DNA of 31,331 nt from a virus. The translations under genes and the position numbers were made by a program. The stretch lies in IMG/VR virus record IMGVR_UViG_3300033179_000006, positions 1 to 31,331 of that record; one strand, 5' to 3'. The notes beneath the pieces were generated by a model, which was given only the letters and a program-made list of their open reading frames with translations, ran no database searches and was not told the DNA's origin. Below, in pieces: positions 12,306 to 20,866 of the stretch. Positions within the stretch are counted from its first letter, which is position 1; every line of letters starts with the position of its first letter.

Positions 12306-14650
12306 GCGAGTTCCACAGCCTCCCCCTGCAGAAGCTTCTCCCGGCCTGGGATGAGTTCGATGGCTGCCGGACTGACCTGGCCGCGATCCGGGCCCTGTGT
12401 CTTGTTGACCGCTACTACCTGCTGGTACGCATCCTCGGCCGTGTCGACATGCTGCACCCCTGGGTCTACGACCGATGCCGCGAGGTCGAGGAATCGCCGG
12501 ATGGCCATCTTGACCTCTGGGGCCGCGAGCACCACAAGTCCGGGATCATCACGCAGGGCGGTGCCATACAGGAAGTCCTCAAGGACCAGGAAATCCGTAT
12601 CGGCATCTTCAGCCACACCAAGGGCATCGCCCGGAAATTCCTGTCGCTGATCAAGCGCGAGCTGGAGAGCAACGTCATCCTGAAGGCGGCGTTCGAGGAC
12701 ATCCTCTGGTCGCAGCCGGAAAAGGAGGCGCCGGGCTGGTCGCTTGATGGCGGCCTCATCGTGAAACGCAAGAGCAACCCGAAGGAAGCCACGATCGAAG
12801 CCCACGGCTTGACCGACGGGCAGCCGACCTCCGCGCACTTCCCGCTCATCATCTACGACGATGTCGTGACTCGGGAAAGCGTGAACACCCCGGAGCAGAT
12901 CAAGAACACCACCGAGGCCTGGGAGCTTTCGGACAACCTCAGCACCATCAACGGCCGGAAATGGCACGTCGGCACCCGCTACAGCTACGCCGACACCTAC
13001 GAAGAGATCATGAAGCGCGGCGCCGTCGTGCCGCGGCTTCGGCCGGCCACGGATGACGGCACCATCACCGGAAAGCCCGTCTACTTCCCGCAGGCGGTCT
13101 GGAACGCGAAGCTGCTCGCCCAGGGTGAATCGACAATCGCCTGCCATGGTGCTGGTGCCCCGGTGCTAATGGCGGACTGGTCCTACAAGCCCATTGAAGA
13201 TGTCCGTGTCGGTGATTTTGTTGTCGGGTACGAAATTGGAGTCGGTAAAGGGCAGTGCGCTCTCCTGGTGCGTACCGAGGTCGTGGCCATCAACTGCCAG
13301 CAAAAGGAGTGCTTTGAATACACCACTGAATGCGGTTCGGTGGTGCGATGTACCGAAGACCACAAATGGTGGACGAAGCGTAGCGGCACGGACGGCCACA
13401 GTGTGTATGCGGCGCTGGGCTCCATGCGCAAGCGTGACTTGAAGCGGCTGTACCGAGTGTCCGAGCTACCGGAAGTCCTGGCCCATGAGCAAGAGCTTAA
13501 GTGGCAATACCTTGCTGGAATCATGGACGGCGAGGGCACTGTTGGGCCAAGCGGGCAGATCGTCATCACCCAGAGCGGTCAACACAACCCGGAGGTTCAT
13601 GCTCGTATCGGCGAGGTATTGGAAGATCTCGGCCTGAAGTATTCCAAATACGAGCGATCGCCTCACGGTAATAGCAAGGGTTCCACGCTGTTCATCCTGA
13701 AGGGTGGCCGCGACATGCGCCATCGCTTCCTACTCAATGCCAAGCCGGCCAAAGCCCGCGCGCTCACGGACTCTTTGTATTGCCACATCGGCGGCAAGAG
13801 CCGGACCAAGCCAGAAAAGGTTGTCTCTCGTCGAAGTCTCGGCACTGTGCCGGTCTACAACATTCAAACCATCACCGGCAACTACATCGCCTGGGGTTTT
13901 GCTTCCAAGAATTGTCAGATGCTGCAGAACCCGCTCGCTGGCAAGCAGCGCATGTTCAACGTCGAGGATCTCCAGACCTACGAGATCCGCCCCAATACGC
14001 TGACCTGCTACGTCCTCTGCGATCCGGCCCGATCGAAGAAGAAGGACAGCGCGAACACCGCCATTGTGGTGATCGGCCTGGACTACGCCGGCAACAAGTA
14101 CCTCCTCGACGGCTTCAACCACAAGATGGACCTCCAGGAGCGCTGGGAGAAGTTCTCCGGGTTGTACTGGAAATGGCGTCACGTCCCCGGTATCCAGTCC
14201 GTGCGCGCCGGCTACGAGAAGTTCGGCGCCCAGTCCGACCTCGACTACTTCGGCGAGCGCATGAAGGTCGAGCGCCGCAGCTTCGAGATCGTCGAACTGG
14301 CTTGGCCCAGCGATGGCGACGGCTCCAAGGTGGACCGCGTCCAGCGTCTCGGTCCCGACTTCCGTGGCCACAAGTTCTTCCTCCCCTACGCCACGCGCGA
14401 CGAAGCCCTGACCCGGAACCAGCAGAAGATCGCCGGCACCGGCCACGCCTACCGCATCGCCCGCCCGATCAAGCGCAAGGACGGGGAGGGCGCCATCTAC
14501 AACGTCGGGGAACAGTTCAAGGTGCAGGCCCACTACTTCCCGTTCGGTGGCCTAAAAGACCTGGTGGACGCCGCCTCCCGCATCTACGACATGGAGCCGA
14601 CGCCGCCGATTGTGGTGGACGAGCGTTCGCTCGAGCCGGAGTTCACGTGA
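12302..14650 (+). CDS. Terminase large subunit, interrupted in frame by an intein
   Basis: The 782-codon frame encodes a packaging ATPase/nuclease (residues 1-280 and 538-782) with an intein (281-537). ATPase features are the P-loop-like GREHHKSG (74-81), Walker B LIIYDDVV (182-189) and VGTRY (223-227). After the intein comes CQMLQNP (538-544), the conserved linker motif. The RNase H-fold nuclease then follows, with YVLCDPARS (first acidic residue Asp574) and a late LKDLVDAASRIYD. Splicing would give a 525-aa protein, normal for this family. Without splicing the ATPase and nuclease would be split by 257 residues, so splicing appears essential. The start is ATGA-coupled to the small subunit. 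Confidence 0.92.
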   Translation: MSEFHSLPLQKLLPAWDEFDGCRTDLAAIRALCLVDRYYLLVRILGRVDMLHPWVYDRCREVEESPDGHLDLWGREHHKSGIITQGGAIQEVLKDQEIRIGIFSHTKGIARKFLSLIKRELESNVILKAAFEDILWSQPEKEAPGWSLDGGLIVKRKSNPKEATIEAHGLTDGQPTSAHFPLIIYDDVVTRESVNTPEQIKNTTEAWELSDNLSTINGRKWHVGTRYSYADTYEEIMKRGAVVPRLRPATDDGTITGKPVYFPQAVWNAKLLAQGESTIACHGAGAPVLMADWSYKPIEDVRVGDFVVGYEIGVGKGQCALLVRTEVVAINCQQKECFEYTTECGSVVRCTEDHKWWTKRSGTDGHSVYAALGSMRKRDLKRLYRVSELPEVLAHEQELKWQYLAGIMDGEGTVGPSGQIVITQSGQHNPEVHARIGEVLEDLGLKYSKYERSPHGNSKGSTLFILKGGRDMRHRFLLNAKPAKARALTDSLYCHIGGKSRTKPEKVVSRRSLGTVPVYNIQTITGNYIAWGFASKNCQMLQNPLAGKQRMFNVEDLQTYEIRPNTLTCYVLCDPARSKKKDSANTAIVVIGLDYAGNKYLLDGFNHKMDLQERWEKFSGLYWKWRHVPGIQSVRAGYEKFGAQSDLDYFGERMKVERRSFEIVELAWPSDGDGSKVDRVQRLGPDFRGHKFFLPYATRDEALTRNQQKIAGTGHAYRIARPIKRKDGEGAIYNVGEQFKVQAHYFPFGGLKDLVDAASRIYDMEPTPPIVVDERSLEPEFT
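13142..13912 (+). mobile_element. Intein with single-motif LAGLIDADG homing endonuclease
   Basis: A 257-residue intein occupies residues 281-537 of the large terminase. It starts at Cys281 (block A: CHGAGAPVLMADWSYKPIED, then VRVGDFVVGY). Block B contains TEDH (351-354), and it ends VPVYNIQTITGNYIAWGFAS-Lys-Asn537 before Cys538 as the +1 residue. The endonuclease motif is YLAGIMDGEG (403-412); I see only one LAGLIDADG motif, so it probably works as a dimer or is reduced. The penultimate residue is Lys instead of the usual His. The DNA looks more AT-rich at third positions than the exteins, fitting later acquisition. Confidence 0.92.
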
Positions 14651-14823
14651 GCGACAGCAACTGGAAGCCGACGCACCAGTCGTTCTGGTCCTGGGCCCGT
14701 GACCTCGATGGGCGCGGTCAGGCCATGGGCGACACCACCAACGTTGCCGATCTCCGCTCCGAGGAGCAGAAGCGGAAGGCGTTTGAATCCGATCCCCGCA
14801 ACTTGGAGCCGTCATGGACTTGA
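14647..14823 (+). CDS. Small phage protein after terminase, 58 aa
   Basis: It starts with GTG overlapping the terminase stop (GTGA) with GGAG upstream. The 58-aa product (VSDSNWKPTHQSFWSWARDL) is charged and soluble, with a predicted helix in ADLRSEEQKRKAFESD. No family recognised. The overlap at both ends supports expression. Confidence 0.6.
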   Translation: MSDSNWKPTHQSFWSWARDLDGRGQAMGDTTNVADLRSEEQKRKAFESDPRNLEPSWT

Positions 14824-14993
14824 TTCCTCCTTCCATCATGGTCTGCCAGAACGCGGCTTGTTTGGCTCGTCTCTCGGAGCCTTTCGCAGTAGCCGAAGTC
14901 CGGGAGATTTGCGTGGTCTGCATAGACCCCGAGTTCAAGAACGGCGTCGGGTCTGTCTGCAAGCATCCTTGTCCGCCGGTTAAAGGCACCTGA
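14814..14993 (+). CDS. Cysteine-rich small protein, 59 aa
   Basis: A 59-aa frame starting MDLIPPSIMVCQNAACLARL with a GGAG site just before it. Six cysteines (11, 16, 33, 36, 49, 53), with CVVC in the middle and CKHPC at the end, resemble a small metal-binding knuckle. It overlaps the previous gene by ten bases in another frame and the next by TGATG. Its codons look less GC-rich than neighbours'. Function unknown. Confidence 0.55.
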   Translation: MDLIPPSIMVCQNAACLARLSEPFAVAEVREICVVCIDPEFKNGVGSVCKHPCPPVKGT

Positions 14994-15181
14994 TGGCCAC
15001 GCCCCCGATCCCCCCCGAACTCGGCACCAAGGTGACGACGCGATCGATCAACTGGCGCTCCCTCGTGCTCGAGCAATGGGGCGACCAGTGGACCGTGCCG
15101 GACACCGCCTACCAGATGGGCAACGGAGCGAAGTTCGAGAGTACCGACCAGTACAACACCGGGATTTACCGACGCACATGA
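14993..15181 (+). CDS. Small phage protein, 62 aa
   Basis: A 62-aa soluble protein beginning MATPPIPPELGTKVTTRSIN, Pro-rich then Trp/Gln-rich (LVLEQWGDQWTVPDTAYQMG). It shares bases with the stop of the previous gene (TGATG) and the start of the next (ATGA). No domain recognised. It may be a structural accessory. Confidence 0.6.
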   Translation: MATPPIPPELGTKVTTRSINWRSLVLEQWGDQWTVPDTAYQMGNGAKFESTDQYNTGIYRRT

Positions 15182-15420
15182 GCGCATCCAAATTCTTCTA
15201 CGGTCTCGCCGCCGCGCGCCAGCCGCTGTATGAGCGGAAGCAGACTGTCCTGGATACCCAGGAAAAAGTGGACGAGGCCAACAAGCACCTGCGCATGATC
15301 AAGGTGCGAGAGGGCGCCTGGTATCGCCTTGGCGACGTCATCTACTGTGATGTGCCGCTGCCGTTCACGCCGCAGCGCATCATGCGCGACACCCTCCTGC
15401 TCGACACGGTTCGCGCATGA
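15178..15420 (+). CDS. Phage hypothetical protein, 80 aa
   Basis: An 80-aa protein (MSASKFFYGLAAARQPLYER) with a helical N-terminal half carrying a charged segment (KVDEANKHLRMIKVREGAWY) and a β-rich end (DVIYCDVPLPFTPQRIM). It is coupled by ATGA overlaps on both sides. Not recognised. Confidence 0.6.
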   Translation: MSASKFFYGLAAARQPLYERKQTVLDTQEKVDEANKHLRMIKVREGAWYRLGDVIYCDVPLPFTPQRIMRDTLLLDTVRA

Positions 15421-15824
15421 AGATCGTCCGCGGCTACCCGCCGAACTTCAAGCAGATCGCCGCCGCTTTCCCCGACGCAAAGGGCAAGGGCGTGATCTTC
15501 ACCTATGGCGACACCGTCTACAACCCGACGGGCCCATCGCTATCGCGCGGCCTGCAGGCGCATGAAGCCGTGCATGTCGAGCGCCAACTTGCCTTTGAGG
15601 GTGGCGCTGCGGCCTGGTGGACCAACTACATCGCCGAGCCGCACTTTCGCTTCACCGAGGAATTCCAGGCCCACCTCGCCGAGTTCAAGGCATGGCGGCC
15701 GAACCGTATCGCCGGATCGCGCGCCGGCGCTCTGCATCAGATCGCCTTGCGCCTGAGCGGCCCGCTGTACGGCCGTGTCATGGATTACGGAAGTGCCAGC
15801 CGCCTGATCCTGGAGGCCGCATGA
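15417..15824 (+). CDS. HExxH-containing phage protein (possible zinc metallopeptidase fold)
   Basis: A 135-aa protein with HEAVH (about residues 49-53), an HExxH signature. It is followed after about 27 residues by an acidic helix (FTEEFQAHLAEFKAW) that could supply the third zinc ligand. This is the minimal zincin pattern, seen in small phage putative peptidases. It lies between terminase and portal, where some phages encode a head maturation protease. The protein is short, so this could be an inactive fold or a metal-binding structural protein. Confidence 0.6.
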   Translation: MKIVRGYPPNFKQIAAAFPDAKGKGVIFTYGDTVYNPTGPSLSRGLQAHEAVHVERQLAFEGGAAAWWTNYIAEPHFRFTEEFQAHLAEFKAWRPNRIAGSRAGALHQIALRLSGPLYGRVMDYGSASRLILEAA

Positions 15825-16174
15825 TCCCCTACCTCGTCACCGCCGAGAAGACCCCGGACGCCGAGAACGCGCAGATGGAGCTGATCGCCCAAATGGCCGC
15901 CCAGCTCCTGGCCAAGCACTACCCCAATTACTGGTGGATGGTGGGTTGGATGCCGGGCTTGGCCCTGTGCATCAAGCTCCGCATCATGGCGCCGGACCTC
16001 GCCCTGCAACAGCTCATCGACAACCACGGCTTCACCGTGGACTGCGCCAAGGCCGGGAGCATCAGCGAGATCGAGAAGGCCGTGAAGGACGGCGGCGGGG
16101 AATGGCTGGAGCGTCTCGGGCTTCCCCGGAGCGCCTGGAAGGGCGATATGCCTGTGGCGCTGGAGACTGCGTAA
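15821..16174 (+). CDS. Phage hypothetical protein before portal, 117 aa
   Basis: A 117-aa mostly helical protein (MIPYLVTAEKTPDAENAQME) with a conserved-looking middle (LLAKHYPNYWWMVGWMPGLA) that is aromatic and hydrophobic, then helical repeats. ATGA-coupled upstream and directly followed by the portal GTG. It may be a minor head or scaffold-related factor. Similar proteins lie next to portal genes in other podophages, but I cannot name a family. Confidence 0.65.
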   Translation: MIPYLVTAEKTPDAENAQMELIAQMAAQLLAKHYPNYWWMVGWMPGLALCIKLRIMAPDLALQQLIDNHGFTVDCAKAGSISEIEKAVKDGGGEWLERLGLPRSAWKGDMPVALETA

Positions 16175-18217
16175 GTGGCCGATCCCCGCATCCCCGCTGA
16201 AGGCCGGCGCCTGCCCGGTGGCGACCTCATGAACAGCGAGGACGCCCCGGAGACCATGGGCGCGCCCGGCGACGAGGAGCCCGAACAGGAGCAGGAGACC
16301 GAGCCGCAGCAAGAAGCGCCGGCGGTCAACTGGCTCCAGCTCGGCCGCGAAGCCTACGAGTTCAGCACCTCCTACGTCGATAGCAACTATCGCAAGAAGT
16401 GGGAAGACGCGATCCGAGCGTTCAACAACCAGCATCCGATGGATTCCAAGTACGTCAGCCCGGCGTACGCGAAGCGCAGCAACGTCTACCGTCCGAAAAC
16501 CCGGTCGGTGATCCGCAAGAACGAATCCGCCGCCGCCGCCGCCTTCTTCTCCAACCTCGACACCACCGACATCCAGGCCGAGGACCAGAGCAACAAGGCC
16601 CAGGTGGCGAGCGCGGTCGTGCTCAAGGAACTGCTCCGCTACCGGCTGGAGAAGTCCATCCCCTGGTTCCAGATCGTGCTCGGCGGCATCCAGGACGCTC
16701 AGACCGTCGGCACCGTTGCGGCGCGCCCGTACTGGGACACCGACGCCGACAAGCCATGCGTCGATCTGATCCCGATCGAGAACATCCGCTTCGATCCCGG
16801 TGCCTCCTGGGTGGACCCGGTGGAGACGTCGCCCTACATCATCGAGCTGATCCCGATGTTCGTTTGCGACGTCAAGGAGATGATGGACAACGGCCACTGG
16901 AAGAAATTCGGCAACGGCATGATCCGCCAGGCCGCCCAGACCAAGGCCGACAGCACCCGTCTGGCTCGAAACAAGGACCGCGAAGACCCGCAGGATGGTG
17001 ACGGCCGCTCCATCGCCGACTATGAGGTGGTCTGGATTCAGCGCCACATCCACCGCCGCAAGGGTCAGGACTGGTTGTTCTACTTGCTCGGTGATGTCGC
17101 CATGCTCACCGATGTCGTCCCCCTGGAGGAGGAAGTTTTCCATGGCAAGCGCGACTACGTCATCGGCTGCGCCATCCTGGAAACCCACAAGGTCATGCCG
17201 TCTGGGGTTCCCGAACTCTCCGCCGGCCTCCAGGACACCGCCAACGAGATCGTCAATCAACGCCTCGACAACGTCAAGTTCGTCCTGAACAAGAAGTGGT
17301 TCGTCAAGCGCGGCAAGAATGTCGACCTCGCCAGCCTGGTCCGCAACGTCCCCGGCGGCGTCACCATGGCCGATGACCCGGAAGCGGACATCAAGGAGGT
17401 CAACTGGCCGGATGTGACGCAATCTGCCTATGCCGAGCAGGACCGCGTCAATGCCGACATGGACGATCTCCTGGGCAACTTCAACCCCGCCGCGGCGCAA
17501 CTCACCCGCAAGGGCAACGAGCCCGGCAAGGTCATGCAGCTCATGGCCGGGGCCGGGTCGCCGCTGACTGAGTATCTCCTCCGCACCTATTCCGAGACCT
17601 TCGTGCAGAAGGTGCTGCGGCATCTGGTGCTACTGGAGCAGTACTACGAGACCGACCAGGTCATCATCGCCCTGGCGGCGAAGCGCGGCGAACTGTTCCA
17701 GAAATTCGGCATCGATCGGGTCACCGACGAACTGCTGATGCAGGAACTGACTGTCCGCGTCAACGTCGGCATGGGTGCCACCGACCCCAACGCCAAGCTC
17801 CAGAAGTTCATGTTCGGTGTCCAGGGCTACCAGCAGATCGCCACCGTCAACCTCCAGTCCAAGACCGGGCTGAACATGCTCGCGGTCTGGCAGGAGATTT
17901 CCGGTTTGATGGGGCACCAGGATGGCACCCGCTTCGTCCAGCAGGACGATCCCGAAAAAGCCCAAATGGCCGCCCAGATCCAGCAGATGCAGCAGACCCT
18001 GCAACAGGCCGGCATCAAGCTCAAGGACAAGGGTGACGAGCGCCAGACCAAGGAGCGCATCGCCCACGAGAACAACGTCACCAAGATCGCGATTGCCCAC
18101 AGGGACAACGCCGCCAAGGTCACCGTGCAGACGCTCAGGGACCACAACGACAACCGTCGTGCCCTGGCCCAGTTCGCCGCTCCCCTTCTCATGCAGGAGA
18201 TGAGCAATGCAGCTTGA
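16175..18217 (+). CDS. Portal protein
   Basis: A 680-aa portal protein forming the dodecameric ring through which DNA enters and leaves. Evidence includes NVYRPKTRSVIRKNESAAAA (about 108-127), followed by a long αβ body, the phrase ELSAGLQDTANEIVNQRLDN and a coiled, Gln-rich C-terminus (QIQQMQQTLQQAGIKLKDKG). GTG 16175 follows the previous stop directly; ATG 16229 (MNSEDAPETMG) is an alternative that removes 18 residues. The first 60 residues are acidic. Size and neighbours fit a podovirus portal with a C-terminal barrel extension. Confidence 0.85.
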   Translation: MADPRIPAEGRRLPGGDLMNSEDAPETMGAPGDEEPEQEQETEPQQEAPAVNWLQLGREAYEFSTSYVDSNYRKKWEDAIRAFNNQHPMDSKYVSPAYAKRSNVYRPKTRSVIRKNESAAAAAFFSNLDTTDIQAEDQSNKAQVASAVVLKELLRYRLEKSIPWFQIVLGGIQDAQTVGTVAARPYWDTDADKPCVDLIPIENIRFDPGASWVDPVETSPYIIELIPMFVCDVKEMMDNGHWKKFGNGMIRQAAQTKADSTRLARNKDREDPQDGDGRSIADYEVVWIQRHIHRRKGQDWLFYLLGDVAMLTDVVPLEEEVFHGKRDYVIGCAILETHKVMPSGVPELSAGLQDTANEIVNQRLDNVKFVLNKKWFVKRGKNVDLASLVRNVPGGVTMADDPEADIKEVNWPDVTQSAYAEQDRVNADMDDLLGNFNPAAAQLTRKGNEPGKVMQLMAGAGSPLTEYLLRTYSETFVQKVLRHLVLLEQYYETDQVIIALAAKRGELFQKFGIDRVTDELLMQELTVRVNVGMGATDPNAKLQKFMFGVQGYQQIATVNLQSKTGLNMLAVWQEISGLMGHQDGTRFVQQDDPEKAQMAAQIQQMQQTLQQAGIKLKDKGDERQTKERIAHENNVTKIAIAHRDNAAKVTVQTLRDHNDNRRALAQFAAPLLMQEMSNAA

Positions 18218-18482
18218 CCCCAACGATCCCATCGTCAGGAGCGCGGTCTTCGGCAAGCAGGTCGAGGACTTCATCGAGGGTGACGTCGGCAAGCACATCG
18301 TACGGCGCGCCGAGTCCGAGGTGGAGGAGATGCTCGACCAACTGAAACGCGTCTCCCCTTGGCGCTGGCGTCGCATCGGACAGCTTCAGGCACGGATCGC
18401 CGCCTTGGAAGGCATCCAACAATGGCTGGCCGACGCAATCGTTGACGGACGCCAGGCACTCAACCTACTCGAAGGAGATTGA
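18207..18482 (+). CDS. Small phage protein between portal and scaffold, 91 aa
   Basis: A 91-aa helical protein (MQLDPNDPIVRSAVFGKQVE), with charged helices and WRWRRIGQLQARIAALEGIQ in the centre. It overlaps the portal gene by 11 bases. Comparable small helical proteins occur in the same place in other podophages, without known function. It may assist portal or scaffold assembly. Confidence 0.7.
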   Translation: MQLDPNDPIVRSAVFGKQVEDFIEGDVGKHIVRRAESEVEEMLDQLKRVSPWRWRRIGQLQARIAALEGIQQWLADAIVDGRQALNLLEGD

Positions 18483-18484
18483 CC

Positions 18485-19402
18485 ATGTTCTCGCACATCA
18501 AGCGTTCCCTGATCGCCCGTGGCTACTGGAAGGACCGCGACGAGGAAGACGTCGGCGGCACCGGCGGTGAGGAAGAGGTCGTCGGCGAGGGCAACCCCCA
18601 CGACGACGCCCGCGCCCGGCTTGTCCAGGGCCACGATGAGCGCATGGACGAGGCGAGTGACTTTCGTGACGTTGAAGAAGGCGAACAGGCGGACGTGGCC
18701 GCCGAAGGGGCTGAAGAGGAAGAATCTTCGGCCGCCGAGGAGCCGAAGAAATTCAAGATCAAGGTCAACGGACAGGACGTCGAACTGACCGAGGCCGAAC
18801 TCATCGAGCGCGCGCAGAAAGCCGACGCTGCCGACGAGAAGTTCCAGGAAGCGGCGCGCATGCGTCGCGAAGCCGAAGAATTGCGGGGCGCCGAGGAACG
18901 CCGCCAGCCACCCGAACAGGGCGCTGGTGACGACCTCGATCCCGTGGCGCTTGTCCGCGCCATACAAATGGGCACCGAAGAAGAGGCTGCTGAAGCGTTG
19001 CGAAAGGTCATGAAACAGCGTCCATCCCTTGAGGCCGACGCCAACGTGATCGACGACCGCATCCGCCAAATCCAGGCATTCGAGCGTTACAAGACCGAGT
19101 TTTCGGACATCTTCAACGATCCCGACCTGCAGCAGATGGCCTTCGCGCGAGACCACGCCTTGGTAAAGGCGAAGGACACCAGTTCGTACTGGGATCGGTA
19201 TTCGAAGATCGGCACGGAACTCCGCGCCAAGTTCGGGAAAAAGCCCGATACGGCCGCCGAGGACAAGGTCCAGCGCAAAGCAGAGGTCGTCACGCTGAAA
19301 CGGGCCAACGCCCGGCAGGCGGCGCCGGCCGAACCCGATCAGGAAGAGAGCCCAAGCGCGGTGATCGCCAGCATGGCGAAAGCGCGGGGCCAAACCCAGT
19401 AA
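18485..19402 (+). CDS. Capsid scaffolding protein
   Basis: A 305-aa, highly charged, mostly helical protein: acidic and Glu-rich in the first 100 residues, coiled in the middle (AEEPKKFKIKVNGQDVELTE, then EAELIERAQKADAADE), and basic at the end (EVVTLKRANARQAAPAEPDQ). This composition and the place directly before the major capsid gene are typical of scaffolds that shape the procapsid and then leave. I start at ATG 18485, with GAAGGAG seven bases upstream; an in-frame TTG at 18479 is less likely. Confidence 0.8.
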   Translation: MFSHIKRSLIARGYWKDRDEEDVGGTGGEEEVVGEGNPHDDARARLVQGHDERMDEASDFRDVEEGEQADVAAEGAEEEESSAAEEPKKFKIKVNGQDVELTEAELIERAQKADAADEKFQEAARMRREAEELRGAEERRQPPEQGAGDDLDPVALVRAIQMGTEEEAAEALRKVMKQRPSLEADANVIDDRIRQIQAFERYKTEFSDIFNDPDLQQMAFARDHALVKAKDTSSYWDRYSKIGTELRAKFGKKPDTAAEDKVQRKAEVVTLKRANARQAAPAEPDQEESPSAVIASMAKARGQTQ

Positions 19403-19414
19403 AGGATATTCAAC

Positions 19415-20386
19415 ATGGCAGGGCAAGTATGGGCTGTTAACAGCCTCGGCGGCTTCATGTACAGCCGCCAACTCTCGAACGTGTTGCGCATGGCGGTGCA
19501 GCCGCTGGTGAAGTTCCGCCAGTTCGCCGACGTGCGCGACGCCTCCCAGCAAGGCAAGCGCAAGGGTGATCTTTTCACCTGGGACGTCTTCTCCGACGTC
19601 GCAACCCCCGGCGGTGTGTTGACCGAAACCAACACCATGCCGGAAACCAACTTCACGATCACTCAGGGCACCCTGACGATCACGGAGCTGGGAAACAGCG
19701 TCCCGTACTCCGGCAAGCTGGACAACCTCTCCAAGTTTCCGGTGATGGAGCTGATCCAGAAGGTGCTGAAGAACGACGCGGTGAAAACCTTCGACCGCTC
19801 GGCCTGGTCGCAATTCAACCAAACCCCGCTGCGCGCCGTCCCCACCGGCGGCACCGACACTGCGGCGATCGTGCTGACCACCAACGGCACGGCGACGCTG
19901 ACCAACAGCATCGCGTTCAACAACAACCACGCGAAGTCGATCGTGGACGCGATGAAGGAACGCAACATTCCGGCGTACATCGGCGACGACTACTACTCGC
20001 TGGCCTGGCCGACGACCCTGCGCTCGTTCAAGAACAACCTGGAGACGATCCACCAGTACTCGGATACCGGCTTCAAGCTGATCATGAACGGCGAGATCGG
20101 CCGCTACGAGAACTGCCGATACGTCGAGCAGACCAACATCGTCAAGGGCATCTCCACCGACGGCATCTCCGGCACGGCCTGGTCCAACGCCAAGTCGGAC
20201 TGGATCTTCTTCTTCGGCAACGACACCGTGGCGGAAGCCATCGCCGTGCCGGAAGAGATGCGCGGCAAGATCCCGACCGATTACGGTCGCTCCAAGGGCG
20301 TCGCCTGGTATTACCTCGGCGGCTTCGGCATCGTCCAAACCCTCGCTTCCAATGCCCGCATTGTGAAGTGGGATTCCGCTGCCTAA
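19415..20386 (+). CDS. Major capsid protein, N4-gp56-like HK97 fold
   Basis: A 323-aa coat protein. The start MAGQVWAVNSLGGFMYSRQL, a core with DLFTWDVFSDVATPGGVLTE, and the ending GIVQTLASNARIVKWDSAA match the N4-gp56 family of major capsid proteins (HK97 fold). It would form the icosahedral shell on the scaffold encoded just upstream. The gene starts from ATG 19415 with AAAGGA nearby. The length is somewhat short for this family. I expect the highest expression in the operon, with a strong binding site before the next gene also visible. Confidence 0.85.
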   Translation: MAGQVWAVNSLGGFMYSRQLSNVLRMAVQPLVKFRQFADVRDASQQGKRKGDLFTWDVFSDVATPGGVLTETNTMPETNFTITQGTLTITELGNSVPYSGKLDNLSKFPVMELIQKVLKNDAVKTFDRSAWSQFNQTPLRAVPTGGTDTAAIVLTTNGTATLTNSIAFNNNHAKSIVDAMKERNIPAYIGDDYYSLAWPTTLRSFKNNLETIHQYSDTGFKLIMNGEIGRYENCRYVEQTNIVKGISTDGISGTAWSNAKSDWIFFFGNDTVAEAIAVPEEMRGKIPTDYGRSKGVAWYYLGGFGIVQTLASNARIVKWDSAA

Positions 20387-20395
20387 GGAGGAATC

Positions 20396-20857
20396 ATGTC
20401 ACTGCAACCCACCAAGAACCAAGCCTACGACGCGGCCCTGTACCAGTCGACCCGCTACCGCCAGGCCCTGGCTGTCTCCGCCGCCGGCTCGGGCGGCACC
20501 TTCGGCCGCTACGTCGCCCGCGGTGACGAGCAACTGCTGTCGATGGGCGCTTTCCAAGTCGTCGCCGGCACCTCGACCTACACCACGACCGACACCGTCG
20601 GTGGCGTGGTTTCCACCAACACCACGACCGCCGCCACCCTGGTGACGCCGTTCCGCGTGTCGGGCACCGCCACCACCACCGGGGCCACGTTCCGCGTCGG
20701 CGCCGGCATCACCCACAACTGGTCCAGCTTCGGGACCGGCGGTGTGGCCTTGGTCGCTGGCGATGTCATCTACATGACCAACGGTACCGACGCCACCGCT
20801 ACCAGCATCCCCGAGCTGGAGTTCGGGTACGCCACCCTGGCCAACGTCAGCGCCTAA
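20396..20857 (+). CDS. Probable capsid decoration or accessory protein, 153 aa
   Basis: A 153-aa Ser/Thr/Gly-rich β-protein (MSLQPTKNQAYDAALYQSTR, later TATTTGATFRVGAGITHNWS). AAGGAGG sits just before the ATG, a very strong site. Its composition and position directly after the major capsid gene resemble capsid decoration or head-fibre-type proteins. No enzymatic motif is visible. The specific role is inferred. Confidence 0.65.
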   Translation: MSLQPTKNQAYDAALYQSTRYRQALAVSAAGSGGTFGRYVARGDEQLLSMGAFQVVAGTSTYTTTDTVGGVVSTNTTTAATLVTPFRVSGTATTTGATFRVGAGITHNWSSFGTGGVALVAGDVIYMTNGTDATATSIPELEFGYATLANVSA

Positions 20858-20866
20858 GGAGCCATC

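Noticed and set aside
13142-13912. Group I intron or frameshift as explanation for the terminase interruption
   Set aside because: The frame stays open throughout, and intein blocks A, B and the C-terminal splice motif are present, so protein splicing is the better explanation.
15785-17623. Long leftward open frame (612 codons) opposite the portal and neighbouring genes
   Set aside because: Its sequence is the low-complexity Leu/Val/Asp/His-rich kind produced by antisense of GC-rich genes. The plus-strand genes have recognisable motifs and coupled starts.
18386-20338. Leftward open frame (650 codons) opposite scaffold and capsid genes
   Set aside because: Antisense shadow; the sense strand carries a scaffold and a recognisable capsid protein.
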